The notes below the pieces were generated by a model. That model ran no database searches and was not told the DNA's origin. It saw nothing but the letters and a program-made list of their open reading frames with translations. This document shows positions 1 through 12,304 of a stretch of 64,000 bases of DNA, one piece after another (within the stretch, counting starts at the first letter, position 1; each line of letters starts with the position of its first letter). The stretch comes from Takakia lepidozioides (Eukaryota; Streptophyta; Takakiopsida; Takakiales; Takakiaceae): the NCBI GenBank assembly GCA_030704615.1, contig CM060731.1:66384756-66448755 (forward strand), in the 5' to 3' direction. The translations under genes were made by a program, and so were the position numbers.

Positions 1-269
1 CAATGGGATGGCCTTCAATCGCAACCTCAGACCACAGATGCTTTGCTTCTGTGATCAAAGCTTGGCAAAGACCTCAAGACATTGTGATGTATGAGGGCTC
101 AGTAAGGACTTGAAACTCAGGGTAAACAGGAAACTGCACAACTGTGCACATTCTTTGGCAAAAGGAGGGTGAGAAGTTATATGAGATAAAGCTACCCAGG
201 CATTATACAAACTCAGATATCTCATCGGTGTGTACTGACAATGTCATACTTTGAGTTTTGCTTTAGGAG

Positions 270-3200
270 GTAGACTATCTGAAGTATGACAACTGCAACC
301 ATGATGGAACCAAACCTGAGATCAGGTGAAGACTGTTCATACCCAAAGGGCTGCGTCCTTATTTTCTCTATCTCAAGAGTGGCAGAGTATTTGAGAGCTT
401 GTCTCAGCAAATAAAATTGATTCCTTCACTGTTATATGCTTGGCAGATGGTTGATTTGATCACCTTCCATAAAGCAATTACTCTCTTTCAGTTGTTATGG
501 AGTTGCTATTTCTCTCTCTCTGTGTGGGTGGTTTCTTTTGGTTTATACTAAAAAACGTAAGAAGTAGAAGTAGGGAAAGAGTGAGACAATTTGGTACAGG
601 GTATTAAGGAGGGTTGTACGGAGCTGAATGCTAGTGACAGTTGCTCTGTTCATTGAAAGATCTTAAGTCTTAAGTTCTGACATGGGGTTGAAATATCTAA
701 TTTGGCTTGGTGGGCTATGGCAGATATCTGGTCATGAGTGATGCTCTAAAGAAGGCTGGTCGCCCAATTTACTACTCAATGTGTGAATGGTAAGAGTCTG
801 AATAGTACTCACTTTGAATTCGGAGTCTCTCGAATGGCCCAGGCGACATTACCATTAGGCCTTGACAGTAGTGAAAGTGTAAGGTTACAGTCTACCAGAG
901 AATGAAATCTGTCCTAGAGTTGCCCTCAAAAGTTGTTAGGATAATCAAGGGAGCTGGGTAATGACTGGCATGAAGAACTTAAAAGGAGGACCTGCAATCA
1001 AACACCGTCGATGTAGCCTTCCTCAGGAAAAGATGTGAGAGGTGGCTATGGTTGCATTGCGAGTCATGCTGTAGTGAGCATATGACACAGAGGTGGGAGA
1101 GAAATGAAATGAAATGGTGCTTTATAACGTCCGCGAAAAGCTCATAGAGCTTATGGGACAAAATGGAAAGAAAAACATGAGAGGAAACAGGAAACCAGAG
1201 TCAGAGAAAAGAACTATTGTTCGAGTGATTGTCTAAGGGTGAATGCCTTGTGCAGGTAGGCTGCCAAGCATTTCTGATCTTCATAGTGAAAGACTTCAGT
1301 GAGAGATTGGGTTCCACGGAATAGACAATGGAATCTCCCACGGATCTCATAGTATAGAGGGCAATAGAAGAAGAAGTATTCTTCAGTTTCAATTTCCTGG
1401 TTGCACCCTGTGCAAGCAGAGGCGGTCCTCCCGCTGCAGGTTTTCCCATCTGCCAGTCTCTATCCGTAGGTTGTGGGAGCCCACCCTGAACCGCCCCAAA
1501 GCCCTCAGGAGAGAAGGAGATAAAGAGGCCGAAAGGTAATTGGGCCACAAGATTCTATCATCTCGGAGAACCAAGAATGTTTCTCGATAGAAATGGAGCT
1601 TTGTCGTGAGGTTGGGTAACTTCCAAGTTCTCCTGACATGTAGCTCCATGAGCTCCTTTCTAATGAGTTGGTTGCGGTCGTGCTTGGATGTGATGTCCAC
1701 CTCTTCTGGGTTCACTCGCAATAGTGAAGCAATAGAGAGTCCATGGCGTTCAAAAAAGGTATCCACACGAGCGTACCAGGATTGTTTGAAACCTGCATTT
1801 TTGAGTCTAATAGATGAAAGAGAGATAAAGCAAGAAGCAGCGGAAGCTGCTGGTTGTTTTAACTGATCATGTCTGGACTTCGAGAAGCAAATGAAGTGCA
1901 CTGTTGCTGACTTATGTAGGACTCTAAATGTGGATGTTGCAGGGGGACTGATGACCCAGCAACATGGGCCCGTGATGTTGCAGACAGTTGGCGAACAACA
2001 GAAGATATTTCTGACAATTGGGAGAGGTAAACAAAGCACCTACCTAGATTTCCCTGTTGTTCAGAGGAAAATGAGAAGGACATCAGAGATTATTTTTGTG
2101 GGAACTTGGGAAAAAAATAGGAAACAGTGGGGTGAGACTCATCAGCACCTCTGGAAGGATTTTTTGGGTCCTTAGGGGCAACTGGTAGGTGACCTGCGGC
2201 TACATAGACACCACGGGATATTCAGTTGATGTGGGACAGAGCAAAGTTATACCTTGTGTAGCAGCCAATATTGTACAAAGAATCTGAAATCTTCAATAAG
2301 ACCAGCATATCATTTCAGTAGCTTGTAAGGAGTTTCATACTGCCAATAAATGTTAGCAGTGAAGACTTTCCAGTCAGGTAGGGCCAAAGAAGCACGGCTT
2401 GAGAAGCTTGCTTTGGTTAGAGGGTTCTCTGATACAGATTTACTATTTTAAGTTTTTGAGAACTTTATTCTTTGCAATCTGTTTTATCTTTTTGGGGTGG
2501 GGCTCCTGTTGTGCAGCATGGTTCAGATTGCTGACTCGAACAATAAGTGGGCAGATTATGCTGTGCCTGGTGGTTGGAATGGTGAGACCAACAATTGGCT
2601 TGGAATTGCTGCTGGAGAGCTGGTTGATTGAGCACACTGGTTCTTGTTGTGGGTAGCTCAATATCGACTCCCCGTAACCATCAGTATTTAAGTAGTGTCA
2701 CTGATTCAGATGACAAGTGATTGACGATATTGATGTCAAACTTGGGGATTCTTGGGGATGCAGATCCTGACATGTTGGAAGTTGGGAATGGGGGTATGAC
2801 TGTGGAAGAATATCAAGCCCATTTTAGCATATGGGCAATTATGAAAGTATGCTGCTCAACTTTTTGCAGTTTTTGTTGTCGTAGATTGGCTTCTTCTGCA
2901 TCGCTAGATTCGGGGCTTCATTTGACAAAATAAGTTTGACCTGGGTGCATAGACAATTCATCAGGGCCAGACAAACATTAAGGGTTCACTGACTCAACCT
3001 AATGTGCTCTACTGCTTGTGGAAGCACCAAAGAGCGAGTATCCATTGGCTATTCCCTGAAATGTTGGAGCTGCCATTTGAGGACATACTCCCACGGGAGT
3101 ATGAACCTCCCTAAGCCAGTTGTGGGATTTCTGCCAGTGTAACATGAATCATGGACTCAACTTTGCCATAGCACTTGGCACAGCCAGCAACAATTCAGCA

Positions 3201-5039
3201 TAAGGAATTGTATATGGAAATCAGTGTTTGGTGTTTGGCGCTCCTATAGACATCATGCTAGAAAGTTGATTGTTGCACTGCTTGCTCCACCTTGCTACTG
3301 CTCCATGAAGAGATTATGAGGGACGGGGTTGACAAGGCCAGGGTAAAGTACATTGATAAGTAGCCTCCATCTGCAGGCACCACTTCTGATTGGGTGCGAT
3401 GTGCGGAATGCAAGCGAAGAAATAATTGGATTATTGTCTAATGAGGAGGTTATTGCTGTCAATCAAGGTAACCCCTCGGGTGATGTGTGATATGTGCTGA
3501 TAGTGACTCTAAGCTTTTCTCCCTCTCTGCCTCTCTGCAACAGCGGGATCGCCATTGTCAGACCATCACCTCTGTAGGGAAGCCTGAGGGCAGATTGCAG
3601 GAATGGCAGCATCTGCTTGTCATGGGGCATCCTGCCTGTGGAGCAGACTGTTGTGCGTATCTCTCTCTTTCTGTGTGTGGCCGTGCCTCGGCATGAACGT
3701 CTAACAAGTGGTAAGTAGGGCCTGGCATAGCACTGACCAGTTATACACTAACCAACCCAGGCAAGTCGGGGTGCCTATAAGGCCTTTTCTTATTAATTGG
3801 TTGATCAGACTAGATGCTTGAGTTCATATGCTGTACATGCCCCTTGGATTTCCTTTCTGCAGATCGATTAGGGGTGCAGGGAAAAAAGGTTGCCAAGCAA
3901 GGCATCCACAATGACCTTGAGGTGAGCATTCATTGTCCACACTCTTTAGAGCATTAGAGTATTCAGAAATTTTCCTCTAGAAATTCATCATTAATCCATC
4001 CTTGCCCTGAATTGAGTTGAGTAGCATACGACACAATCCAACATTTCCTCCCTTTTGTTGCCCTGCACAAGTTCGCTGCAAGGAGAGAAAAGATTCCTTT
4101 TGAAGCATGCTTAACCTAGAAATCTACTAAGGTGGGGTCTACTAGGGTTTCAGAAGCAGAACATTGCTATAGCCAATAGCTGAATGTCCAATGAAGCATC
4201 ACTACGTGGCTAGCATACCAGAAAGCATTAGATTGATAAGTGACATTGAAGCAGATGGAATATATGTCGCAGTTTGGTTGTACTACTAGATACACATGTT
4301 GAGAGAAAGAGAGGAAAATTTACTTCAATCAAGGTGAGCATGTTGTACATTCCAGGTATGGGCTGGACCCCTCTATGGGGGGCATCTTGTTGTGGTGCTT
4401 TGGAACAGGAGTAACCACACAGATTCCATCACTGCAACATGGAAAGACATTGGCCTGGGGAGAGGCGCCTCGGTTTTCATCCGGGATCTTTGGAAGGTAG
4501 GGTACACCCTTCTTTTCGTCACTTCTGTAATTGAGTGTTGCAGATGTCAATTGGAACATTCAAATAGAAATTGAAATGGTAGAACCCCCGAGTCTCAGAT
4601 GCTATCCACAGTCAGGCTTCACTACATGGGCTTATGCGCTGAGAGATTCTGTCACATTGCAGGTGGCTCCAGTATTTTCAAGAGCATACACTGGCATCTC
4701 ACTTGTCTGTCTCCTGCTTTTGAATCTCATAAGGCTCTCACAATGAGAAAGGTTTCAATCTTCGAAGCTTCCTATTTCTGTGGGATTACAGTGCCACACC
4801 AGTGAGCTGAATATATGGTACTCCTGGAAGTCCTCAGGGAAAATCTAACTCTTCCTCATTTTTGTTGATTGCAGCACGAATATACGACTCAGAAAAAGGA
4901 GAAGGACAAACTAACCTACGATGTTGATGCACATGCCTGTAAGATGTTTATCTTGACTCCGAAGAGATGCCTCACTGATCCTGGCATGTTGAGTAGCCCA
5001 CTGGGAGATGAGCAAGTGACGGACATGCTTGAGTGTTGA
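270..5039 (+). CDS. AGAL: alpha-galactosidase (GH27), 5' end outside window
   Basis: Hydrolyses terminal alpha-1,6-galactose, usually in the wall or vacuole. Nine coding exons keep one continuous frame with GT-AG sites: 270-325, 724-789, 1943-2026, 2517-2581, 2764-2846, 3377-3467, 3863-3921, 4356-4496 and 4875-5039 (stop TGA). Family landmarks in order are [10 protein letters not shown] (nucleophile Asp in YDNC), [29 protein letters not shown] joined to [11 protein letters not shown] (acid/base Asp), [50 protein letters not shown] and [12 protein letters not shown] near the C-terminus. The exons encoding the signal peptide and N-terminal barrel lie before base 1. The tail after ILTP runs about 25 residues further than I expect for the family. 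Intron 790-1942 holds a LINE remnant but the splice sites on both sides are intact, so the gene looks functional. The exact first base of the 270 exon is uncertain (267 is possible). Confidence 0.9.
1000..1860 (-). mobile_element. LINE (non-LTR retrotransposon) 3' remnant
   Basis: The minus strand encodes the C-terminal region of a plant LINE reverse-transcriptase protein. The visible block is [19 protein letters not shown], followed by [29 protein letters not shown] and REDRLCLHR. After a frame break comes a piece resembling the terminal zinc-knuckle region ([19 protein letters not shown]). The frame is broken near the CxxC part and the reverse-transcriptase core is absent, so this is a 5'-truncated, dead copy. 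It sits antisense inside an intron of the alpha-galactosidase gene. Its exact ends were not resolved. Confidence 0.7.
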
Positions 5040-5762
5040 AAATGGTGGTAGGCCTTTTGGTGGTGAGCCTTTTGGGAGTAGGCCATGCTTCGTGCCTCAA
5101 AAGTTGAATGACAATCTTCCTTCCTCTCTCTCTCCCTCTCTCTCAATTTGATGCCTTCCATGACCCTCAGTAACTTATTCTGTGATGCACATACACATTT
5201 AGGAGTTGTGTGTGTGTGTATCTCTGTCTTTCTGGGTCTGTTTGCAATCCCCTCCAAGCGTGGTGCATGTGATTGAGACTGATGTGCCTGCTCAAAGAGA
5301 GCAAGCAGCCTGGCACACATCTCTTCTGAGCTTCTTTGATATCTTTCAGTGGGAGACACTGACTGATGGGCTACCATCCCCAAGAGCACAAGTGGTACAG
5401 ATACAAAGGGTTATGGCAAGTGTACAATGAGTACATCCTGAGGCCTGAGGCCTGAAGCCTGTCTGTCCATTGAAGGTGTTTGTACATGTTAAGTAGCTCA
5501 GGGATTACGCACATCTCTACGTGGAGCTCTCTTAGACTTGTTGAAGTGCTACTGTACACCATCTCCTCAATATCCTTCATATTCCATCGAACGCAGCAGC
5601 AGGGTCTAGACTCAAAAGTCTGTGACATCCGGAGCAAGTTACTCTTTACTCTCCTCTTACAAACATATCAACTAACCAAGTCCTCTGCAAAGTTTCTCAC
5701 AAAATTAACTCACTGAGCACTAATCTGTCAGTAAGCTCATCTCAACAACACATGTGTCAACC
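5040..5762. other. Intergenic region between two convergent genes
   Basis: This is the shared 3' flank of the alpha-galactosidase and IPMS genes. It contains a CT-rich run near 5,125-5,150, a short GT run near 5,207-5,220 and no convincing coding sequence. Confidence 0.6.
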
Positions 5763-7703
5763 CTACACAGAAACCTTAGGTTCCTCCGCGAAAACCAGCT
5801 GCTTTGATGCTCGAAAACCCAGCAGCTTGTTCATAGCACTAACGTAGGCTCGCACACTGGACACCACCACATCTTGTGATGCTCCTGTACCACTGAAAGA
5901 CCGCTGCACTGGCTTCCCAAATTGGGCATGTGTGACAGTGAGGTCTTGAGAACGAATGACTACTCGGGTGTGTGCCAAAGCATCAATCCCCTCCGTCACA
6001 CCATTCATGGTGTACTCCACCAGTGTCACTGGTGCCTTCACAACAGAATCAACAGCCTTGTAAGCTGCATCCACAGGACCAGTTCCAACTGATGTGCCGA
6101 CGTGCTCGAGGCCATCAGGTCCAACAAGCTTCGCAGTGGCAGTGGACAGGCCCATTGTCCCACACACAGCTTGCAGGTCAGTAAGAGCCCATACCACCTG
6201 AGGCTGGAAAACTTCATCTGAAAGCAGCACTTCCAGGTCTTCGTCTGATATATTCTTCTTCTTCTCGGCCACAGCCTTAAATCTCTGGAAGACATCGTCC
6301 AGTTCCCCACCATCAAGCTCGTAGCCCAGCTCTATTAGCCGTGTTTTCAAAGCATGTCGCCCACTGTGCTTTCCAAGAACAATGCCGGATGCATCTGCAC
6401 GTACTAATCCAATGTCATCAGGTGACAGAATCTCATAGGTGCCCTTGTGCTTCAGCATTCCATCCTGGTGGATACCACTCTCATGTGCAAATGCGTTTGC
6501 CCCCACAATTGCTTTGTGTGGTTGCACTACCATCCCTGTGAAGTCAGCCACCATTCGACTAGCCATCACAATGTGCTTGGTTCTAATACCAGTGTATAGA
6601 CCTCCCATTTGCTCCTGACCTCGGCACCTCATTGCCATCACAACCTCTTCCAGAGAAGCATTCCCTGCTCTCTCACCAATGCCATTGATTGTCACTTCCA
6701 CTTGCCTCGCACCCGCATAAGCACCTGCAAGAGTGTTGGCAGTGGCCAGGCCAAGGTCATTCTGACAGTGGGTGGAGAATATGACATTTTCGGCACCGAC
6801 TACATTTGCTCTTAGCTTTGCAATGAGTGCCCCAAACTCAGTGGGTAAATTGTACCCAACTGTGTCTGGTATGTTCAGCGTAGTGGCTCCTGCCTTAATC
6901 ACCTCTCCAAGAATTCTATAAAGGAACTCTGGATCAGACCTTCCAGCATCTTCAGGGCTGAATTCTATATCCTGGCATCCTAAGCTCCGGGCGTATGTGA
7001 CCATCTGTGTAGCAATTCGCACAACCTCATCAGGAGTCTTCTTCAGCTTGTACACCATATGAATCTCACTAGTGGCAAGGAATGTATGGATGCGTGGTCG
7101 CACCGCATGCCGCACTGCCTCCCAGGCTGCATCAATGTCGGCCTTGTTGCACCGTGACAAGCCACAAATGACTGGAACATACCCCTCATCATCTACATTG
7201 TTACCCACCTCTCGTGCAATCATGCGCACAGCCTCCAGATCATCCGGGGAAGCTATGGGAAACCCTGCTTCTATGATGTCCACCCCAAGCTTTGCAAGCT
7301 GCCTGGCTATGTCCAGCTTCTCCTTGCTGGTTAGGGTAGCGCCGGGCGACTGCTCCCCATCCCTCAGTGTAGTGTCAAAAATGCGAACATAATGGGGGTC
7401 ATCAATTCTGTGAGGAATGTACTGGGGCCGCTTTCTCTCCGATTGAAGAGCACACGCAATAGGTGTCGCCGCGCTCATATGGGTCTCTGACTTGGGGACC
7501 CTCATCAAGAGCTGCCTCTGTGAACTCAAAGGTGTGAAGGAAGAGGATAGCACCGAAGAGGCTCCATGGGTTTGTAGGTGTGAGAGTGAAGACGGCGCAT
7601 GGCGAGGCACGCAGCTCCGTACCTGGTTCTGCTGCATGAGCCGGACGGAAGGAGATGAGCCCGCAGGCCCAACCAGGAGGGCGTTCGACCACGCACACGC
7701 CAT
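5763..7703 (-). CDS. IPMS: 2-isopropylmalate synthase, plastid-type, intronless
   Basis: Condenses acetyl-CoA with 2-oxoisovalerate, the first committed step of leucine synthesis, normally in the chloroplast. The single 646-codon ORF starts with about 75 Ser/Ala/Arg-rich, acid-poor residues that fit a transit peptide. The catalytic barrel follows: [13 protein letters not shown] at about 109-121 (metal-binding Asp110), [11 protein letters not shown] near 146, [12 protein letters not shown] near 246, [14 protein letters not shown] at 310-323, NGIGERAGN at 340-348, and HESGIHQDG at 407-415. The last ~130 residues are the LeuA dimer/leucine-feedback domain, including [22 protein letters not shown] is preferred over methylthioalkylmalate synthase because the regulatory domain is complete. 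No frame break is seen. The lack of introns is unusual beside its spliced neighbours and, as I recall, unlike flowering-plant IPMS genes. A retrocopy origin is possible, but no poly-A tail was found downstream. Confidence 0.96.
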   Translation of the reverse strand: MACAWSNALLVGPAGSSPSVRLMQQNQVRSCVPRHAPSSLSHLQTHGASSVLSSSFTPLSSQRQLLMRVPKSETHMSAATPIACALQSERKRPQYIPHRIDDPHYVRIFDTTLRDGEQSPGATLTSKEKLDIARQLAKLGVDIIEAGFPIASPDDLEAVRMIAREVGNNVDDEGYVPVICGLSRCNKADIDAAWEAVRHAVRPRIHTFLATSEIHMVYKLKKTPDEVVRIATQMVTYARSLGCQDIEFSPEDAGRSDPEFLYRILGEVIKAGATTLNIPDTVGYNLPTEFGALIAKLRANVVGAENVIFSTHCQNDLGLATANTLAGAYAGARQVEVTINGIGERAGNASLEEVVMAMRCRGQEQMGGLYTGIRTKHIVMASRMVADFTGMVVQPHKAIVGANAFAHESGIHQDGMLKHKGTYEILSPDDIGLVRADASGIVLGKHSGRHALKTRLIELGYELDGGELDDVFQRFKAVAEKKKNISDEDLEVLLSDEVFQPQVVWALTDLQAVCGTMGLSTATAKLVGPDGLEHVGTSVGTGPVDAAYKAVDSVVKAPVTLVEYTMNGVTEGIDALAHTRVVIRSQDLTVTHAQFGKPVQRSFSGTGASQDVVVSSVRAYVSAMNKLLGFRASKQLVFAEEPKVSV

Positions 7704-7985
7704 AGCCGCTGAGCTTGCTCAAGACAAGATTCAAGAAGAAGACGACGCTGGAGAAAACTAACAAAGTCGTCCCAACTCTCCCCTGCTCTTCAGCCCACGG
7801 AAAAATGCCGCCCAAAGCCTGTAAGTACTATCGGGCGGCCAGCGAAAGCTTCAGCCCCCCGGGCAGCCTACTGTGCGGAGGAAACTTGCGCCCCACCTCA
7901 CCAAGCTTCCTTACACATCCATTACACCCGCACAGCAGCATGCAATCTCCACAAACCTGCTCTTATCTTCCTACGTTTTCTTCCT

Positions 7986-8486
7986 TCAACTCGAAGACAC
8001 CAGAGAGCAGACAAGGCTGGAGCGTTTAGCTATGTGATGATTCTTTCTCTGTCCTCCAGCTTTGGCAGGTGCAGCTATCCATCTCCTCATCTCTTCATCG
8101 AACATCTCCAGCAGACTCTCTTCTCCCTCTCCCTCTCCTTGAGGATTAGTATTACCCACCTGCTGCCACGCATTCCTCCACTCATTTTCCTCCCTCGCTC
8201 CACCTGACGTTGGCAACACCTCATTAGGGTTTAGCGTTAACCCCTTATCTTCTTCTTCTCTGTCCTGGCAGGAAGAAGTCGATGGAGTACCGGTAGCCTT
8301 GTCTGATGAACCCCATTTTGTGGGCAAATACTTATGGGCTGCATGCCCCTCTACTTTGTTCCTCTTCTCCTGTATGCCTCTATCATCCTTCAATGAAGGA
8401 AATCTCACCCGAAGGCCAAGGAGCCACCATGTCAGACAGTATTGATCCTGAGGGAAAAGACAAAGACCCATGGAATCAGCCTGCAC
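7986..8486 (-). CDS. Doubtful small acidic ORF
   Basis: A 166-codon open frame. Its second half is hydrophilic with a look of real coding sequence: EENEWRNAWQQVG, a GEGEGEESLLEMFDEEM stretch and RRWIAAPAKAGG. I do not recognise it. The first ~20 residues look random, and a possible 3' splice site lies near 8,452 (minus strand), so this may be the last exon of a gene whose earlier exons I could not find. It lies head-on upstream of IPMS, on the same strand. It could also be chance sequence in a promoter region. Confidence 0.25.
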   Translation of the reverse strand: MQADSMGLCLFPQDQYCLTWWLLGLRVRFPSLKDDRGIQEKRNKVEGHAAHKYLPTKWGSSDKATGTPSTSSCQDREEEDKGLTLNPNEVLPTSGGAREENEWRNAWQQVGNTNPQGEGEGEESLLEMFDEEMRRWIAAPAKAGGQRKNHHIAKRSSLVCSLVSSS

Positions 8487-9677
8487 CGGTGATCTGATGT
8501 CTGGGTTTCGAACCCAAGATCAACTGGACTGGTCCATGAAATCTGAACAGTGTGTTTGAATATAAGTGTGGGGCACGCATTCCCAACTCCCTGTTTAATT
8601 CTACAGTTTTCTAACGTTGTGCACACAGTCTTCCATAACAGCTTCAGTTTGACCACTGCAAATGTCTGAGGCATTGGAATTACAACTCACTGAGAGTATA
8701 TCACTTACATACCGTGCTGTAGTATGCTATATGTGAGCTCAAGAACTGAAGTTCAGGGTCTGAGAGTGGTACAAGTTTGCATGTTCTTTCTCTAAAGAAT
8801 GTCTCCCTCTCCCTCTCAAATCGTCCGTTTGTGCCTGATAGATGACATCGCAAGTGAGAAGATGGAACAAATTGAGGGTGTGGTGAGCAAGCCATCCATG
8901 TCTTATAGTATTAGTCCGTAAAACAATGAACAGAAGGAAAAAAGCTGATGGAATGTGTTGAACCGGAATCTTTAATTCAGATGTTGGTAGTTCGAAATTT
9001 TCCGTGCAGTATGTGCAGGAGGAGGTACGTATCAGTGGTAACTAGTTAAGAAGCTAACCTTCTTTCTATATCATAAAATTTCCTGATCATTCCTAAAGGA
9101 CAGTGATCTGAGGCACTATTTGTATCTCTACTCCGGGAAGTATATCTCTCGACCTTCTCCCTAAACCATCAGTTGTAAGTGCAGTTTGACACCCAATCTG
9201 CGCCGGTTCAAAGGAGGTATGTTTCTGTTGGACGGGGTAACCAAAGTTGATTTCTGCCATCTATCAAGGGTAGACCCCTTTGTGACTTTGGATCTGCTAA
9301 CATCCTTTCTGTATACAATTTGCTAGTGGGGACGAACTAGTGTACAAAATGTAAACTGATCTGTCTGATGCTCCTCAAGGCAGTCCCATGCGTAGCTTGG
9401 ATCATATTCACAGTAATGATCATCGCCTAAACTGGACCCCGCAACTTGTCCAGAAGAGAGTTTGACGCTGCACTCGATACCCGACGTCGACATTCACTCC
9501 TTCACTGAGTTGCAAGTGAAGTTGTCAAAGATTGAGTCTCTGAACAGCCCATCCAGTGACACAGCTCTCACCAGCTTGTTCACACAGATGTCCGAAAGAA
9601 ATCACCGTAACAGCTACGCGCCGTCTGTCATTGGAGAATCGTACTTGGAAGACTAGAAGCAGTTCGTCCACCACCAC
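8487..9677. other. Intergenic, no gene seen
   Basis: AT-moderate sequence with only short ORFs. A lone box-B-like motif near 8,500-8,512 (minus strand) has no matching box A at the right distance. Confidence 0.5.
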
Positions 9678-10355
9678 CTAATTACTCAAAAAGCTGTGTA
9701 CTTGGCTCTTGGAGCCTCTTGTAGTTCTTCCCCGTACGAAATTCTGTATCCTCCTCCTTGCACCGACCTCGTGGATGGTTTCTAGCCTGGGTTTCCAGGA
9801 ATTACATCGAACAAGGCTAGGTTGCGGGCCGGCAGCATACATACTGCGTAGATCCGGTGTGGAATAGCTGATGATGGGGTCGTGGTCCGCGTCCTTAGAG
9901 AACAGTTTGGTCACATCTTGCCCACGCAATGTGACTTTTGCACTCCCAGGCCCCTTCCATTGTTTGATCTCAAATGTTTGGCCCTCCCCCTTCCTTCCAA
10001 GTTCTGCATTTTTAACTCGATCCTGGGCCTCTTTCCACTTTTTCCCATCACTCTTTGAATCGGCGGCCTCAAGGGATGGAGAGCCAGATCCTTGAAACTT
10101 GTGGCTGGGAAGAAGGTAGTACAAACGCCCTGGCTCCAGTTGCATCGCCGCCGGAAGGATAGATTTCTTCGAAAGAGAGGTGAGTGCGCTAGAGTGGCAC
10201 AAAAGGTGCTCCGGGTGCTCCAGCAACAGTTCTCCTACTGTCACTGCCCGCCTAAATTCTTCCACCGTTCCATCTGCGAGGACGACTTTCACACTGGGAC
10301 GACCTCGCTCACTACTGTCGTGAATCTGGCCTCCCGCGCACATATAATTCCCCAT
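9678..10355 (-). CDS. PADRE (DUF4228) domain protein, intronless
   Basis: A 225-residue plant-specific protein of the DUF4228/PADRE family. Known members are small, often stress- or pathogen-responsive proteins of unknown biochemistry. It begins with MGNYMC, whose Gly2 and Cys could be acylated and place it at a membrane (inference). The domain shows VKVVLADGTVEEFRRAVTVG (about 22-41), then ELLLEHPEHLLCHSS, and LEPGRLYYLLP (about 73-83), the classic end of the N-terminal motif. A charged, probably disordered middle follows. The C-terminal block WKPRLETIHE near 187-196 is also typical of longer PADRE proteins. The ATG is the first Met and gives the canonical MGN start. The absence of introns is normal for this family. 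Confidence 0.88.
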   Translation of the reverse strand: MGNYMCAGGQIHDSSERGRPSVKVVLADGTVEEFRRAVTVGELLLEHPEHLLCHSSALTSLSKKSILPAAMQLEPGRLYYLLPSHKFQGSGSPSLEAADSKSDGKKWKEAQDRVKNAELGRKGEGQTFEIKQWKGPGSAKVTLRGQDVTKLFSKDADHDPIISYSTPDLRSMYAAGPQPSLVRCNSWKPRLETIHEVGARRRIQNFVRGRTTRGSKSQVHSFLSN

Positions 10356-12304
10356 GCCTTCCCGAACTTTCTAACCGATTAAGAGTCGATTCTGGAAACC
10401 ACCAACCCACGACCGAAAATAAAAGAACCTGTGTAAACTCGACTTCCCCTTTCCAGCAAGTCCTTTTACACAGCCTGCACTAACTCACACCAATGAACGC
10501 CTGTGGCTAGAACGCAACCCTGGCCCTCCTAGCAGAAACTTCGCCTTCCTGATCTGTCCCCCGCTATATCACCTCCCGATCTGCAACAAAGTATCCTGCA
10601 GCTCGCTCTCCCAACTCCGTCTTCAGACAATCGGGAGACAATCCAACAGCTCCGGATTCAAACAGGTCAGTTGTAACTCGCTTAACTTCCTCCAACTCAA
10701 CACAGATGGGACACAGACACACAACCTCCGACTCTAACAGTTAATGCTGCTATACATCACTTAGTCTCTTCAACTGCAAACTTTGCGGTCACTGGTGGAA
10801 CTTGGAAGCACACATAATGAGAATTCCCCTACAGAGAGACTGTTGCTCTCTCTTCTGCTGATGCGAAGGCTGATGAAGCAGGCTGTGAAAGGCAGGCAGG
10901 GCGAGCGTGGTATAATAAAGAGGTAGCAGGTGTGGCAGTCGCAGCTTTGACTGACCTTCTCTGACCACCGCTCCCCTGCAGCGACATCCACCAATCAAAC
11001 CGCTTTTCCTGGAACCTCTTTCTGCTGCTCGCCTCTCTCTCTCGCTCACCGAGTCCGCGTGCACGTGGATTTCTTCCCAGCACACGCTCCCCCGGATCAT
11101 CCAGTTGATCCGCCAACATCGGACGGTTCATACACCACGCTCTGGATTTGGTCAAGCTGACTACCTCACCGACACGTGTGATCGCACGCTCGGATACGGT
11201 ACCGAAATACGTGTTCTTCTTTTTGTTTTCTTTTACCGCACACCGATTACAGACTCCTCCACCAGGATCTTCCCACGCGTCACACGATAACATTGCCGTA
11301 ATTTGACTTAGACTCTGACTGCAAACGTGGCGTGGCGGGATTAGCTTGGGACCGACAGTCATTCAACCCACCGACCGTATGTATTACGTACCTGTCTCCC
11401 ATACCATGTCCGCGTGTAGAATACACCGTACATATCCACCTACTATCGTGTAGGTATGGTCGTATGGTCGTATGGTCCTGCTCTTACCTTTTCAACGGAC
11501 AGAATTACATCCTTGAGAGTCTGTTCATCCACGTATCTCTCCAACTACCCAGTTATACTGAGACACGGGGCTGATGGCCCTGTCCGGTCTGGGACACGTG
11601 ATGTCCCACCACACCATTTTTTCTGCTGCTTACTGACACCTGGCTGACGTTCTTTTATGGAATCTGTTTTTCTGTAAATACCAAATTTTAGTAAACGTTG
11701 CACTGTGACTTATTACCAGCAGTCGGTAAGCTTGACCGACTGCCGGTAAGCTTGAACGCTTGAACCCAGGTGTGCCTGGGTTCAACTCCTGCTGCCCTGT
11801 TGGGGGTGGTATAATATAATCTTCCCTTGGTCGGTGTCCAACGACTCACCTTGTGCTAGTGGTTACTTGGAAAGAGCTTATTTTCTACTCTCACTTTAAT
11901 TAACGGGGCTGATTTGTGCCAAGTGACTTGCGATCGTTCGGGGCATTTCCCTTTAGAGAAAATGAAAAGGAAAAAACAAACAAATATGACTCAAGCGGCT
12001 TGGAGATTATTTGTTTCTTATAAGTGCTCTCAGAATTCAAAGAAACCGACCAACTAATTAAGTTGGGCAGTCCAAGCGTTGACGAATAATATTCCTAACG
12101 ACTGGTCAAAATTTGGCCACGTATCCACAAGTGATTGACTTGTATGCGCCATACCGTCCCTGGACAACCGTTTTCCACGGGGCCGTTTTCCTCCTTTATT
12201 CACTGACAAGTAATATTTATGTTTATTAAAACAATTCCAAAAACAATTCCTCGGTTCAAGTCGTCCGGACTCCGACCCATTTAAGAACAACTATATATGC
12301 ACAT
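10356..12304. other. Intergenic region upstream of the PADRE gene; one possible SINE
   Basis: No convincing gene. Several overlapping minus-strand ORFs at 10,770-11,362 share the same bases in different frames and resemble no family. At about 11,705-11,830 a tRNA-like box B (GGTTCAACTCC) follows a duplicated CGGTAAGCTTGA motif. This may be a degenerate SINE head, but box A is poor. Confidence 0.45.

Noticed and set aside
1943-2026. Loss of the alpha-galactosidase NSWRTT exon through the LINE insertion
   Set aside because: First suspected, but the exon is present and in phase at 1,943-2,026, beyond the LINE remnant.
7402-7815. 137-codon minus-strand ORF overlapping the IPMS start
   Set aside because: It is another frame of the transit-peptide region; the IPMS frame has conserved motifs and this one has none.
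8495-8520. SINE or tRNA box B on the minus strand
   Set aside because: No box A at a suitable distance.
10829-11362. 177-codon minus-strand ORF
   Set aside because: No family resemblance, overlapped by two other frames, Arg/Ser-rich composition typical of chance ORFs in GC-rich promoter DNA.
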